Under the pieces are notes generated by a model. It ran no database searches, had not been told where the DNA came from, and saw only the letters and a program-made list of their open reading frames with translations. Source: Clostridioides difficile (lineage in GTDB: Bacteria; Bacillota; Clostridia; Peptostreptococcales; Peptostreptococcaceae). From it: a stretch of DNA of 64,000 nt. Shown piece after piece: positions 27,001 through 34,661 of this stretch. The position numbers and the translations under genes were made by a program. Each line of letters opens with the position of its first letter. Positions within the stretch are counted from its first letter, which is position 1. The DNA is taken from the NCBI RefSeq assembly GCF_001299635.1, contig NZ_JRHN01000047.1, positions 1 to 64,000 of the forward strand. Reading direction: 5' to 3'.

Positions 27001-28008
27001 TCAATATTTATATCCTGTTAAATCTATTTGATTTTTAATATCATAATGAAGTTTTTGACGTGTAAAAATAAAATTATTTCTATGAATTCCTATTGTCAAT
27101 AATTCTGAATGTGGATGCTCTAAATGGCTATAAGCTATTGTACAACCTGGAGTCATTCTTCCACCTACAAATACCATCGAATAATTTATGAAATATTCAT
27201 CCAATAACTTATTTTCTATCAAATGTGTGCAATATGAAGGAGATTCTACACACACTTTTTCTATACCTAAATTTTTAAGTACATAAAGCAATACCTCAGA
27301 ATCTGGCGTACTATCTTTTCCAGTTATAATCACAGGAAAAACATCAAAATCTTTATATAATTCTTCAAATGTACAATCATCAACATCCTCAATTGAACTA
27401 AAACTTCCTATACACACATGTTTTAGAGGAGAGTTTTCTTTTATATACTCCCAGCCGTTTGGAGATGTAGCTATAACCATTTTATATTCTTGGCTTTTAT
27501 CAACATTAAATGTATAGTGATTAAATGGAATATCTGTAGCATCAAAAGAAACTACTACCCCACATGGTTGATATTTTTTATTTAAACAATCTTTTCTTTG
27601 TTGTGTCAGACTTTCGTCAAATACATGACATGTTATTCCTGGTTCATTTTGTAAAGTTCTAGCTCCAATAATCACAGCATCTGAACATGCTCTTAATACA
27701 TTTAAAACCCAAAAATCTGCTAGAGCACCATCTGGGTCTATAAAATTATTTTTCCCAATCAAGGGGCCTGCCTTATTATCTTCATATGCCATCTTTCCAT
27801 CAGAAGATAAAACCATAGAAGAAAATGTATATGGTCTTTTTTCACTTGCCTGAGGAAAAAATAATTCCGTATAATACTCTATAACATCTGGTATACATAC
27901 ATCTTCTTTAGAATTTGATTTTATTGTACTTAATATCTTTTCATTTCTATTTAATACATCTATTTTTAAATTACCTCTTGGTATACTGAAAAATTCAAGA
28001 TTATTCAT
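27001..28008 (-). CDS. RibD_C/DHFR-like reductase
   Basis: A 335-residue protein whose C-terminal 250 residues match the RibD C-terminal (5-amino-6-ribosylaminouracil reductase, DHFR-fold) family: RPYTFSSMVLSSDGKMAYE, VLRACSDAVIIGARTLQNEPG, VVVSFDATDIPF, and FVGGRMTPGC at the end. There is no deaminase domain and no neighbouring riboflavin gene, so a role in riboflavin synthesis is unlikely. The family reduces pyrimidine- or pterin-like rings or opened ribosyl groups with NADPH. The start at 28008 has AGAGAGGA upstream; an upstream start at 28062 would overlap the preceding gene. In this operon it probably reduces a heterocyclic intermediate (inference). Confidence 0.8.
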   Translation of the reverse strand: MNNLEFFSIPRGNLKIDVLNRNEKILSTIKSNSKEDVCIPDVIEYYTELFFPQASEKRPYTFSSMVLSSDGKMAYEDNKAGPLIGKNNFIDPDGALADFWVLNVLRACSDAVIIGARTLQNEPGITCHVFDESLTQQRKDCLNKKYQPCGVVVSFDATDIPFNHYTFNVDKSQEYKMVIATSPNGWEYIKENSPLKHVCIGSFSSIEDVDDCTFEELYKDFDVFPVIITGKDSTPDSEVLLYVLKNLGIEKVCVESPSYCTHLIENKLLDEYFINYSMVFVGGRMTPGCTIAYSHLEHPHSELLTIGIHRNNFIFTRQKLHYDIKNQIDLTGYKY

Positions 28009-28034
28009 ACTCTTACCATCCTCTCTTAATTGTT

Positions 28035-29432
28035 TTACAATCCATAAATTCTTTTTCCCCACTGTACATTACCTAGACCAATATCAGCTATTAATTTACT
28101 TGCTATTTGTTGAGTTTTATATAGTACCTTTTCTTCATCTATAGTAGTTATCTGATTATTCTCCATAACCACTTTTCCATCTATAATAGAAGTTTCTATA
28201 TTATTTGAAGTAGAGGAATATATTAGTGAACTAATCGGGTCATGAATTGGTATAGAAATTGAACTTTTATATGGGTTATAAATTACAATATCGGCATTTT
28301 TTCCTACCTCTATTGAACCTAGTGAATCTAATTTATTTATAGATTTTGCTCCCCCTAAGGTTGCCATTTCAAGTACACTTGATGAAGGTAAGAGTTTTGC
28401 ATCTCTATGAGTAACCTTTTGTAATAATGTAGTCATCTTCATTACTTCTAGCATATTTTGAGTATCATTACTAGCCGAACCATCGCATGCCAGACTTATA
28501 GTTAATCCCTCTTCTATAAACCTTGGAATTGGTGCAACTCCTGCTGCTAGAACCATATTAGATACAGGATTGTGAGATATCTTGACATCATATTTTTTAA
28601 ATAACTCTATGTCTTCATCTGACATATGTATACAATGAACTGCAATAAAATCAGGGCCTAAAATCCCCATTTTTTCAAGATATGGTACAGTTTTCATACC
28701 TCTATCGTCTAAACAATATTTATCATCATCTTCAGTTTCAAGTAAATGCATTGTTATTGGTATATTAAGCTCATCAGCTATCTTTCTTATCTCTTTATAG
28801 CCATCTTCAGTGTTGTCCCATATAATTCCAGGTGCCAATGCCATACCAATTCTTGAATGGTTTTTATATTTTTTATTTAATCTTCTGACATCATCAAAGA
28901 ATTTTTGCTCTGTATCATGATAAGTGCAACCAAATTCCTCAGGAAATTTACTTGTATCCGTAAATCCTCTTCCCAGTATTCCTCTTATTCCTAAGTCTTC
29001 AAATGCTCGTATTATGCTATCATCAAGACCTTCTTTTCCATGACAATACATATAATCAAGTATAGTAGTTGTACCTGTCTTAATTGCTTCTATACACCCT
29101 GTTAATGCTGCATAATAGCAACATTCATCATCTATCTTATGGATAGCTCTTCTAACTGAACTATCAAGCCAGTCTAGTAATAATTTATCTCTTCCTAATC
29201 CCTTTAATAAAGTCTGAAATAGATGAGAATGAGTACTTATGAATCCAGGAAAAACCACTTTACCTTTAGCATCTATAGTTTTTTCTGAAATATATTTTTC
29301 TAACAAATTAGTTTTTCCTATATCAATTATCTTGCTCTTTTCAATTATTATACAAGCATCTTTTAATATTTCCCTCTCCGTATTCATTGAAATTAGATAA
29401 GCGTTTTTAATTATCAAATCTACTTTTCTCAT
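28035..29432 (-). CDS. COG0402 amidohydrolase, deaminase-like (8-oxoguanine deaminase/AtzB/SsnA group)
   Basis: A 465-residue zinc amidohydrolase. Metal motif STHSHLFQTLLKGLG (about 65-79), then LDWLDSSVRR, ITMHLLETEDD (first barrel His), IAVHCIHMSDED and SLACDGSASNDTQNM (catalytic Asp). The HLFQTL pattern is like 8-oxoguanine/isoxanthopterin deaminases and AtzB rather than adenosine-type deaminases. These remove an amino or similar group from purine, pterin or triazine rings. GGAGG seven bases before the ATG at 29432 sets the start. It lies between E2 and the RibD_C gene, so the complex, deaminase and reductase probably work on one pathway. Confidence 0.85.
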   Translation of the reverse strand: MRKVDLIIKNAYLISMNTEREILKDACIIIEKSKIIDIGKTNLLEKYISEKTIDAKGKVVFPGFISTHSHLFQTLLKGLGRDKLLLDWLDSSVRRAIHKIDDECCYYAALTGCIEAIKTGTTTILDYMYCHGKEGLDDSIIRAFEDLGIRGILGRGFTDTSKFPEEFGCTYHDTEQKFFDDVRRLNKKYKNHSRIGMALAPGIIWDNTEDGYKEIRKIADELNIPITMHLLETEDDDKYCLDDRGMKTVPYLEKMGILGPDFIAVHCIHMSDEDIELFKKYDVKISHNPVSNMVLAAGVAPIPRFIEEGLTISLACDGSASNDTQNMLEVMKMTTLLQKVTHRDAKLLPSSSVLEMATLGGAKSINKLDSLGSIEVGKNADIVIYNPYKSSISIPIHDPISSLIYSSTSNNIETSIIDGKVVMENNQITTIDEEKVLYKTQQIASKLIADIGLGNVQWGKRIYGL

Positions 29433-29555
29433 GCAGTAACCTCCATATAATTTTCTGCCATACTTTAATTTTGACAGATAGTTTGGAGAGAAAAAATCTT
29501 TCGAGAAACGCATAACAAACTATCTGTCGATTACTGTGGTGCTTATAATATTATT

Positions 29556-30821
29556 TTACATCCATCTAAAATCTAAGAGATTTTGAGTAACTTCTTGAAG
29601 AAAGCGTGCTCCAGGAGCTCCATCTATCACTCGATGGTCATGGGTCAAGCTCATATTCATTACAGAACCAGCATAAAATGCACCCTCTTTAACAAGAACT
29701 TTTTCTATTATACTTCCAATCCCTAAAATTGCACTTTCTGGTGTATTTAATACTGGAGTAAAGTATGTTATTCCAAACATACCTAAATTGGTTATAGTAA
29801 TAGTTCCATTACTCATCTCATCTTGATTTAATTGATTATTTTTAGCCTTTTCACTTAAATCACTTAGTTCTATACATATTGTTCTTAAGTCTTTCAAGTT
29901 TGCATTCTTTATTACAGGTACTACTAATCCGTTTGGAATGTCTACAGCCACACCTACATTAATCTCATCATTTATTTTAAAATGATTTTCATCAAACACT
30001 TGTGTTCTAAGTTTAGGATGATTTTCAAGAGCTTGAGCTACAGCTTTTATTATAAGAGCTGTATAACTCAGTTTAATACCTGCATTTTTATATTTTTCTT
30101 TTAAACTTTTATATACTTTAGTTAGATTTGTAATTTCTAGTTCAGTAGCAATCGTAGTTTGAGCTGTTGTCAACAAACTTTCGTGCATTTTTTTTGCTAT
30201 TATATTTTGCATTTGAGTCATTTTAGTTACCACATCATTTTCCCTTATAGTTGTCTTAGCGCTCTTAATTTGAGGAATAGATGTAGCATCTTGCCGTACT
30301 CCTTTTTCAACTACTTCACTTTGATTAGTTTCAATTACCTTTTCTTCTAGATTTTTATTCATGAAGTTTTTCAAATCATCAATTGTTATTGCTCCATGTA
30401 TTCCTGTACCTTCTATGTTTGAATAGTCAATGCCTTTTTCTTCAGCTATTTTTTTAGCTCTTGGAGTTATTCTCTTTTCTATCTCCAAATTTTTTACCTC
30501 TATTATCTGCTCTAAGCTTGGAGTATCTTCTTCTTTCTCTATATTTGTTTTAACTGTTGGATTAAGTCCACTAATATCTTCATTTGCATCTGCAATTATA
30601 CAGATTATTTCTCCACAATTTACAACTTCTCCCTCTTCAAACAGTATTTTTCTTAGTACTCCATCTTCTGTTGCTTCAACTGTATTAGTTATCTTATCAG
30701 TTTCAATTTCTAAAAGTTCATCGCCTTTATTTACAATGGTACCTTCTTCAATCAACCATGTACCAATTGTCCCATCTTCCATAGAAAGACCAAACTTTGG
30801 CATTTTAACCTCTGTAATCAT
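29556..30821 (-). CDS. Dihydrolipoamide acyltransferase (E2) of a TPP dehydrogenase complex
   Basis: A 421-residue E2. One lipoyl domain (residues 1-76, EIETDKITNTVEA with the lipoylated Lys), a linker, an E1/E3-binding domain at about 120-155 (ITPRAKKIAEEKGIDYSNIEG) and the catalytic domain ending LTHDHRVIDGAPGARFL with the active-site His and Asp. It transfers the acyl group from E1 to CoA. AAGGGGGG precedes the ATG. Acetoin-type rather than pyruvate-type E1 partners are encoded upstream, and the acyl group is unknown. Confidence 0.93.
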   Translation of the reverse strand: MITEVKMPKFGLSMEDGTIGTWLIEEGTIVNKGDELLEIETDKITNTVEATEDGVLRKILFEEGEVVNCGEIICIIADANEDISGLNPTVKTNIEKEEDTPSLEQIIEVKNLEIEKRITPRAKKIAEEKGIDYSNIEGTGIHGAITIDDLKNFMNKNLEEKVIETNQSEVVEKGVRQDATSIPQIKSAKTTIRENDVVTKMTQMQNIIAKKMHESLLTTAQTTIATELEITNLTKVYKSLKEKYKNAGIKLSYTALIIKAVAQALENHPKLRTQVFDENHFKINDEINVGVAVDIPNGLVVPVIKNANLKDLRTICIELSDLSEKAKNNQLNQDEMSNGTITITNLGMFGITYFTPVLNTPESAILGIGSIIEKVLVKEGAFYAGSVMNMSLTHDHRVIDGAPGARFLQEVTQNLLDFRWM

Positions 30822-30838
30822 GACTTATCCCCCCTTGA

Positions 30839-31816
30839 TTAATATTGCATAACTTCTCTACAGGCTTTAATTAGGTTTTCTAGTTTTGGCAAAACAAAAT
30901 CCTCTAAAACTGGTGCATATGCCACTGGAGCATCAATTGATGTAACTCTTTTTATTGGTGCACTTAGATACTCAAATACATCTTCATTTATCATTGCAGA
31001 TATTTCAGCTGCCCATCCTCCTACTCTTGGTCCTTCTTGAGCAATAACTAATCTGCTAGTTTTTGCTACTGATTCTACTATAGTTTTTTTGTCATAAGGA
31101 AAAACAGTTCTAAGGTCGATTATCTCTACACTAATTCCTTCTTTTTGAAGTTCATTTGCTGCTTTATGTGCTAGACCTAACATCATTTGTGTAGCCACTA
31201 TTGTAACATCACTGCCAACTCTCTCAATCTCAGCTTCATATAAAGGTATCTCATATGGTTCAACTGGTACTTCACCCTTAACGTTATATAGCATTTTATG
31301 TTCCAAAAACAATACTGGATTATCGTTCTTTATAGCTGATAATAGCATTCCCTTAGCTTCATAAGGTGTTGTTGGTGAAACCACTACAAGTCCAGGAGTA
31401 TTCATAAACCATGATTCTGCACAAACTGAGTGATGATATGCACAACGTATACCAGCTCCCTGCACTGCACGGACAGTAATTGGACAATGAGCTTTCCCTT
31501 GAAACATAAAGTTAAGTTTTGCTGCATTATTTACAAGTTGGTCAAAACAAACACCTAAAAAATCTGCAAACATTATCTCAGGTACAGGTCTTAATCCACA
31601 AAGAGCTGCTCCGTTTGATAATCCTAATATAGCTGACTCTGATAAAGCTGTATCCTTGATTCTATTTGGCCATTTAGCCATTATCCCTTTAGTAATTCCA
31701 AAATCTCCACCCATCTTAGCAACATCTTCACCTAATATAAAAACTCTATCATCATTTTCCATGGCTTGATGAAGTGCTTCATTTATTGCCATTCCATACG
31801 AAAGTTTTCTTCCCAT
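30839..31816 (-). CDS. TPP-dependent dehydrogenase E1 beta subunit (AcoB-like)
   Basis: A 325-residue transketolase-like E1 beta subunit. Typical motifs are GEDVAKMGGDFG, SESAILGLSNGAALCGLRPVPEIMFADFLG and HHSVCAESWFMNTPGLVVVSP. RPxxEIMFADF is closer to acetoin dehydrogenase AcoB than to PdhB. It binds the TPP pyrophosphate partner with the alpha subunit. The ATG overlaps the alpha-subunit stop by one base, indicating coupled translation. Confidence 0.93.
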   Translation of the reverse strand: MGRKLSYGMAINEALHQAMENDDRVFILGEDVAKMGGDFGITKGIMAKWPNRIKDTALSESAILGLSNGAALCGLRPVPEIMFADFLGVCFDQLVNNAAKLNFMFQGKAHCPITVRAVQGAGIRCAYHHSVCAESWFMNTPGLVVVSPTTPYEAKGMLLSAIKNDNPVLFLEHKMLYNVKGEVPVEPYEIPLYEAEIERVGSDVTIVATQMMLGLAHKAANELQKEGISVEIIDLRTVFPYDKKTIVESVAKTSRLVIAQEGPRVGGWAAEISAMINEDVFEYLSAPIKRVTSIDAPVAYAPVLEDFVLPKLENLIKACREVMQY

Positions 31817-32796
31817 TATCTTATTTCCACCTCTCTATCAACATATGTGTGTGTAACTGCATCTTTAATATCTGGTGATGGACTCTCCAATGAGAATCTT
31901 AGCATTTCTTGAACATCAGCCTCTATTTCTTCTTCAATATCTTTAAGTACATCTTCTGACATACCTTCTCTCTCAATAAGTACTTTTCTAGTTAGTTTTA
32001 TTGGGTCTCTGTCTTTCCAATACTTAACTTCCTCTTCAGGTCTATATGCTGCTGGGTCTCCTGCAAAATGACCTTGCCAACGATAAGTAAGAAACTCTAT
32101 TAATGTTGGACCTTCACCTTTTCTTGCTCTATCTGCTGCTTTTTCTACTATCTCAATTACTGCTTCTACATCATTCCCATCCACTCTATAACTTGGAATC
32201 TCGTATCCTTCCCCCCATGTTTTTAGTTCTTTTTGAGGATGAGAATCTGTATAGTGTGTAGATATAGCATACTGATTATTAAGCAAACAGTATATTATTG
32301 GTAGTTTCCATGTAGCTGACATATTAAGACTTTCATGACAAGTACCTTCTCCTAAAGTACCATCTCCTAAAAATACTGCTGTTACATCGTCAGTTTCTTT
32401 ATATACAGATGCAAAAGCTGTGCCTAAGCAAGTTACCATAGTAGAACCTTGTATTCCATTGAATCCCATATTTCTACATTCAATATCATTTATATGCATT
32501 GAACCACCTCTGCCACCATTTATACCTGTAGCTTTAGCAAATATTTCAGCCATTACAAGTTTTGGGTCGGTTCCACAAAGTGCTATAGTCCCATGCCCTC
32601 TATGGTCTGGAAATTTATAATCTGTTTTTCTAAGTGCATCTACTATACCTGCTTGACAAGCCTCCTGACCTATACTTAAATGAACAAATCCTGGTATGGT
32701 ACCATTTGCAGCATACTCTTCTATTACTTCTTCAAATCTTCGAATCATAACCATATCACGGTATAATTTTTCTAATCTTGTTTTATCTAACACCAT
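31816..32796 (-). CDS. TPP-dependent dehydrogenase E1 alpha subunit (AcoA-like)
   Basis: A 326-residue E1 alpha subunit with the TPP motif GDGTLGEGTCHESLNMSATW ending near LLNNQYAIST (GDG-N signature) and GGRGGSMHIND. With the beta subunit it decarboxylates or cleaves a 2-oxo acid or acyloin and passes the acyl group to lipoyl-E2. GGGGGAG precedes the ATG. Together with the adjacent E2 and the nearby E3 it makes a complete complex. Its similarity to AcoA suggests an acyloin-like or short 2-oxo substrate, but the neighbours are not acetoin genes. Confidence 0.93.
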   Translation of the reverse strand: MVLDKTRLEKLYRDMVMIRRFEEVIEEYAANGTIPGFVHLSIGQEACQAGIVDALRKTDYKFPDHRGHGTIALCGTDPKLVMAEIFAKATGINGGRGGSMHINDIECRNMGFNGIQGSTMVTCLGTAFASVYKETDDVTAVFLGDGTLGEGTCHESLNMSATWKLPIIYCLLNNQYAISTHYTDSHPQKELKTWGEGYEIPSYRVDGNDVEAVIEIVEKAADRARKGEGPTLIEFLTYRWQGHFAGDPAAYRPEEEVKYWKDRDPIKLTRKVLIEREGMSEDVLKDIEEEIEADVQEMLRFSLESPSPDIKDAVTHTYVDREVEIR

Positions 32797-32831
32797 TTTG
32801 TCTCCCCCTAAATTAATAGAATTTAAATCAT

Positions 32832-33791
32832 TTATTTTAAGAAACTTCTTTCAAGAGCTGAATAATTTATCTCTCCTGATGAAAATGATTTTCCAGTATT
32901 TATATTGTGTATCTGTATTTTGCCAATCGAATGTACATCATGGTCTACATAGAAAAAATCTCTTCCTGCTTTTTCAAATACATCCTCAAATAATTCTCCA
33001 TAATTTGGAGATGACGTTTTCCCCGCCAATTGATGTATAGTTTTTGCAATAGCAGTGTCAGTTGAATCTACCCAAAACTCAGTTTCACTACCATAAATTA
33101 ATGCATCATTGATTCTTCCCATAGTCTTAATTTCGTCTTTTACTATTGGTGCTATTGGTGCTTTTCCTCTTGCAAGTACAATTTGACCTGCATCAAAGTT
33201 TTTTTCAAACATTTTATGGCATACTTGCTCAATGATTCTTGCTGATACTTGCATTGATGCTACAATACACGTACTAGGTGAAATCAATATATATGTGTCT
33301 TCTGGTTTTACTTTACAAGCATTTGCAACTTCTAAAATAGTTTTTTCATCAGGATATTTTATATCTTGAATGCACAAGACTGCCTCATGATAATCATCTT
33401 TGTATGGAGTCATTTCAAAATACCAATCTGATTTAACTCTTGCTAAAGCCCTTGCTGGACCTGACCCTATAGTCGCAAACTCTCCTTCGCCGAGTTTCCA
33501 TCCAGCAATCTGTGAACCCATACATGCAATTAAAGGCTTATCTATGAATACTTCAACAGATGAAAAAGAGTATTCTTCATTTAGTTTAAAATCTCCCAAT
33601 GTTACTATCCCCAAATCACCTATAGAAACTCTAGTAAATAAAACACCTGCTTTCCAACTTCCACTACAATTTAAACCCATATCAATTATGGTTGCTCCAC
33701 AATCTGTCTTGATGACTTCACACCCTAATGATTCTGCATCTTCCAATATTTCTCTTACTACTACCATCGCCTTTTTATTTAAACTTATCAT
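32832..33791 (-). CDS. Methenyl-tetrahydromethanopterin cyclohydrolase homologue (Mch family)
   Basis: A 319-residue protein with the whole Mch pattern along its length: ACMGSQIAGWKL at about 90, ATIGSGPARALARV, STCIVASMQVSARIIE, ARGKAPIAPI, MGRINDALIYGSETEFWVD and the end INTGKSFSSGEI. Mch hydrolyses the cyclic methenyl group of tetrahydromethanopterin to N5-formyl in methanogens and some methylotrophs. No other gene of that cofactor pathway is in the window, and Gram-positive anaerobes use tetrahydrofolate. GAGAGG seven bases before the ATG at 33791 sets the start. In this operon it may open an imidazoline-like ring of a purine- or pterin-like compound; this is inference. Confidence 0.9.
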   Translation of the reverse strand: MISLNKKAMVVVREILEDAESLGCEVIKTDCGATIIDMGLNCSGSWKAGVLFTRVSIGDLGIVTLGDFKLNEEYSFSSVEVFIDKPLIACMGSQIAGWKLGEGEFATIGSGPARALARVKSDWYFEMTPYKDDYHEAVLCIQDIKYPDEKTILEVANACKVKPEDTYILISPSTCIVASMQVSARIIEQVCHKMFEKNFDAGQIVLARGKAPIAPIVKDEIKTMGRINDALIYGSETEFWVDSTDTAIAKTIHQLAGKTSSPNYGELFEDVFEKAGRDFFYVDHDVHSIGKIQIHNINTGKSFSSGEINYSALERSFLK

Positions 33792-33816
33792 TTTCATACC
33801 TCTCAATATATTTTAT

Positions 33817-34575
33817 TTATGCTTTTTTTCCACAGACATCAATCGCAGCTCCCATTATTGGACTAGCTTCATCAGATGCTAAAAAAGTTACGACCTTTGA
33901 TACTTCTTCTACTTGCAACATTTCTTCAAGTGGTATTGTAACTGCATCATCAGAGTCAAATCGTTTTCTTGTATATTCTGTATTTGTCATTCCTAGATAT
34001 ATTGCATTTACATTAATTCCATATTCTTTTACTTCTTCAGATAAAGTTTGAGTAAAACTTACCACACCTCCTTTAGAAGCTGAATATGCACCAAACCCTG
34101 GGAAAAAGTGCTTTGCTGCTGTGGAACTAATGTTTATTATTTTTCCATATCTTTTATCTATCATTGCTTTTAGAACAGCTTTCGTACAATAGAAAGTTCC
34201 ATTCAAATTTGTATTTATTTGAGAATTCCACTCTTCAACTGTAGTATTAATTACTGGACATGATTTATGAATTGCAACATTATTAATCAAGATATCTACA
34301 GTCCCAAACTTTTCTATTAAGTTCTTAAAGCAATTATCTACTTCTTTGGATTTACTTACATCACAAACTGAAACGAATGCTCTACCACCAGATTTGATGA
34401 TTTTATCTGCAATATTATCCAACTTACTTTTAGTTCTTCCAATCAAAACTACAATTGCCCCTTCTATACCAAAATCTAAAGCAAAACCTGCCCCTAATCC
34501 TTGACCCGCTCCTGTTATCACAACAACCTTATCTCTAAATCTTAAATCCACAACCACCACACCCTTTACATTCAC
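33817..34575 (-). CDS. Short-chain dehydrogenase/reductase
   Basis: A 252-residue classical SDR. Cofactor motif TGAGQGLGAG (about 21-30), NNVAIH, catalytic Ser in NISSTAAKH and YxxxK as YSASKGG. It oxidises or reduces a hydroxyl/keto group with NAD(P). Start uncertain: the ATG at 34575 has no good ribosome-binding site, while a GTG at 34551 has AAAGGG about ten bases upstream. An 86-base gap separates it from the molybdenum subunit gene; TGTCTTA/TAAGACA followed by a T run there is a weak possible attenuator. It shares the operon direction with Mch, 25 bases downstream. Confidence 0.9.
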   Translation of the reverse strand: MNVKGVVVVDLRFRDKVVVITGAGQGLGAGFALDFGIEGAIVVLIGRTKSKLDNIADKIIKSGGRAFVSVCDVSKSKEVDNCFKNLIEKFGTVDILINNVAIHKSCPVINTTVEEWNSQINTNLNGTFYCTKAVLKAMIDKRYGKIINISSTAAKHFFPGFGAYSASKGGVVSFTQTLSEEVKEYGINVNAIYLGMTNTEYTRKRFDSDDAVTIPLEEMLQVEEVSKVVTFLASDEASPIMGAAIDVCGKKA

Positions 34576-34661
34576 ATAATTTATATTTACAGCTAGAAAA
34601 AAGTGTCTTACTACAATCTCTAAAACATCTTAAATGGTTTCTTATTTTTTATAAGACAAGA

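Noticed and set aside
27001-28008. Riboflavin biosynthesis gene ribD
   Set aside because: No deaminase domain and no rib neighbours; the context is catabolic.
29556-32796. Acetoin dehydrogenase operon
   Set aside because: E1 subunits are AcoA/AcoB-like, but acetoin regulators are missing and the genes are mixed with Mch, Mo hydroxylase and deaminase genes.
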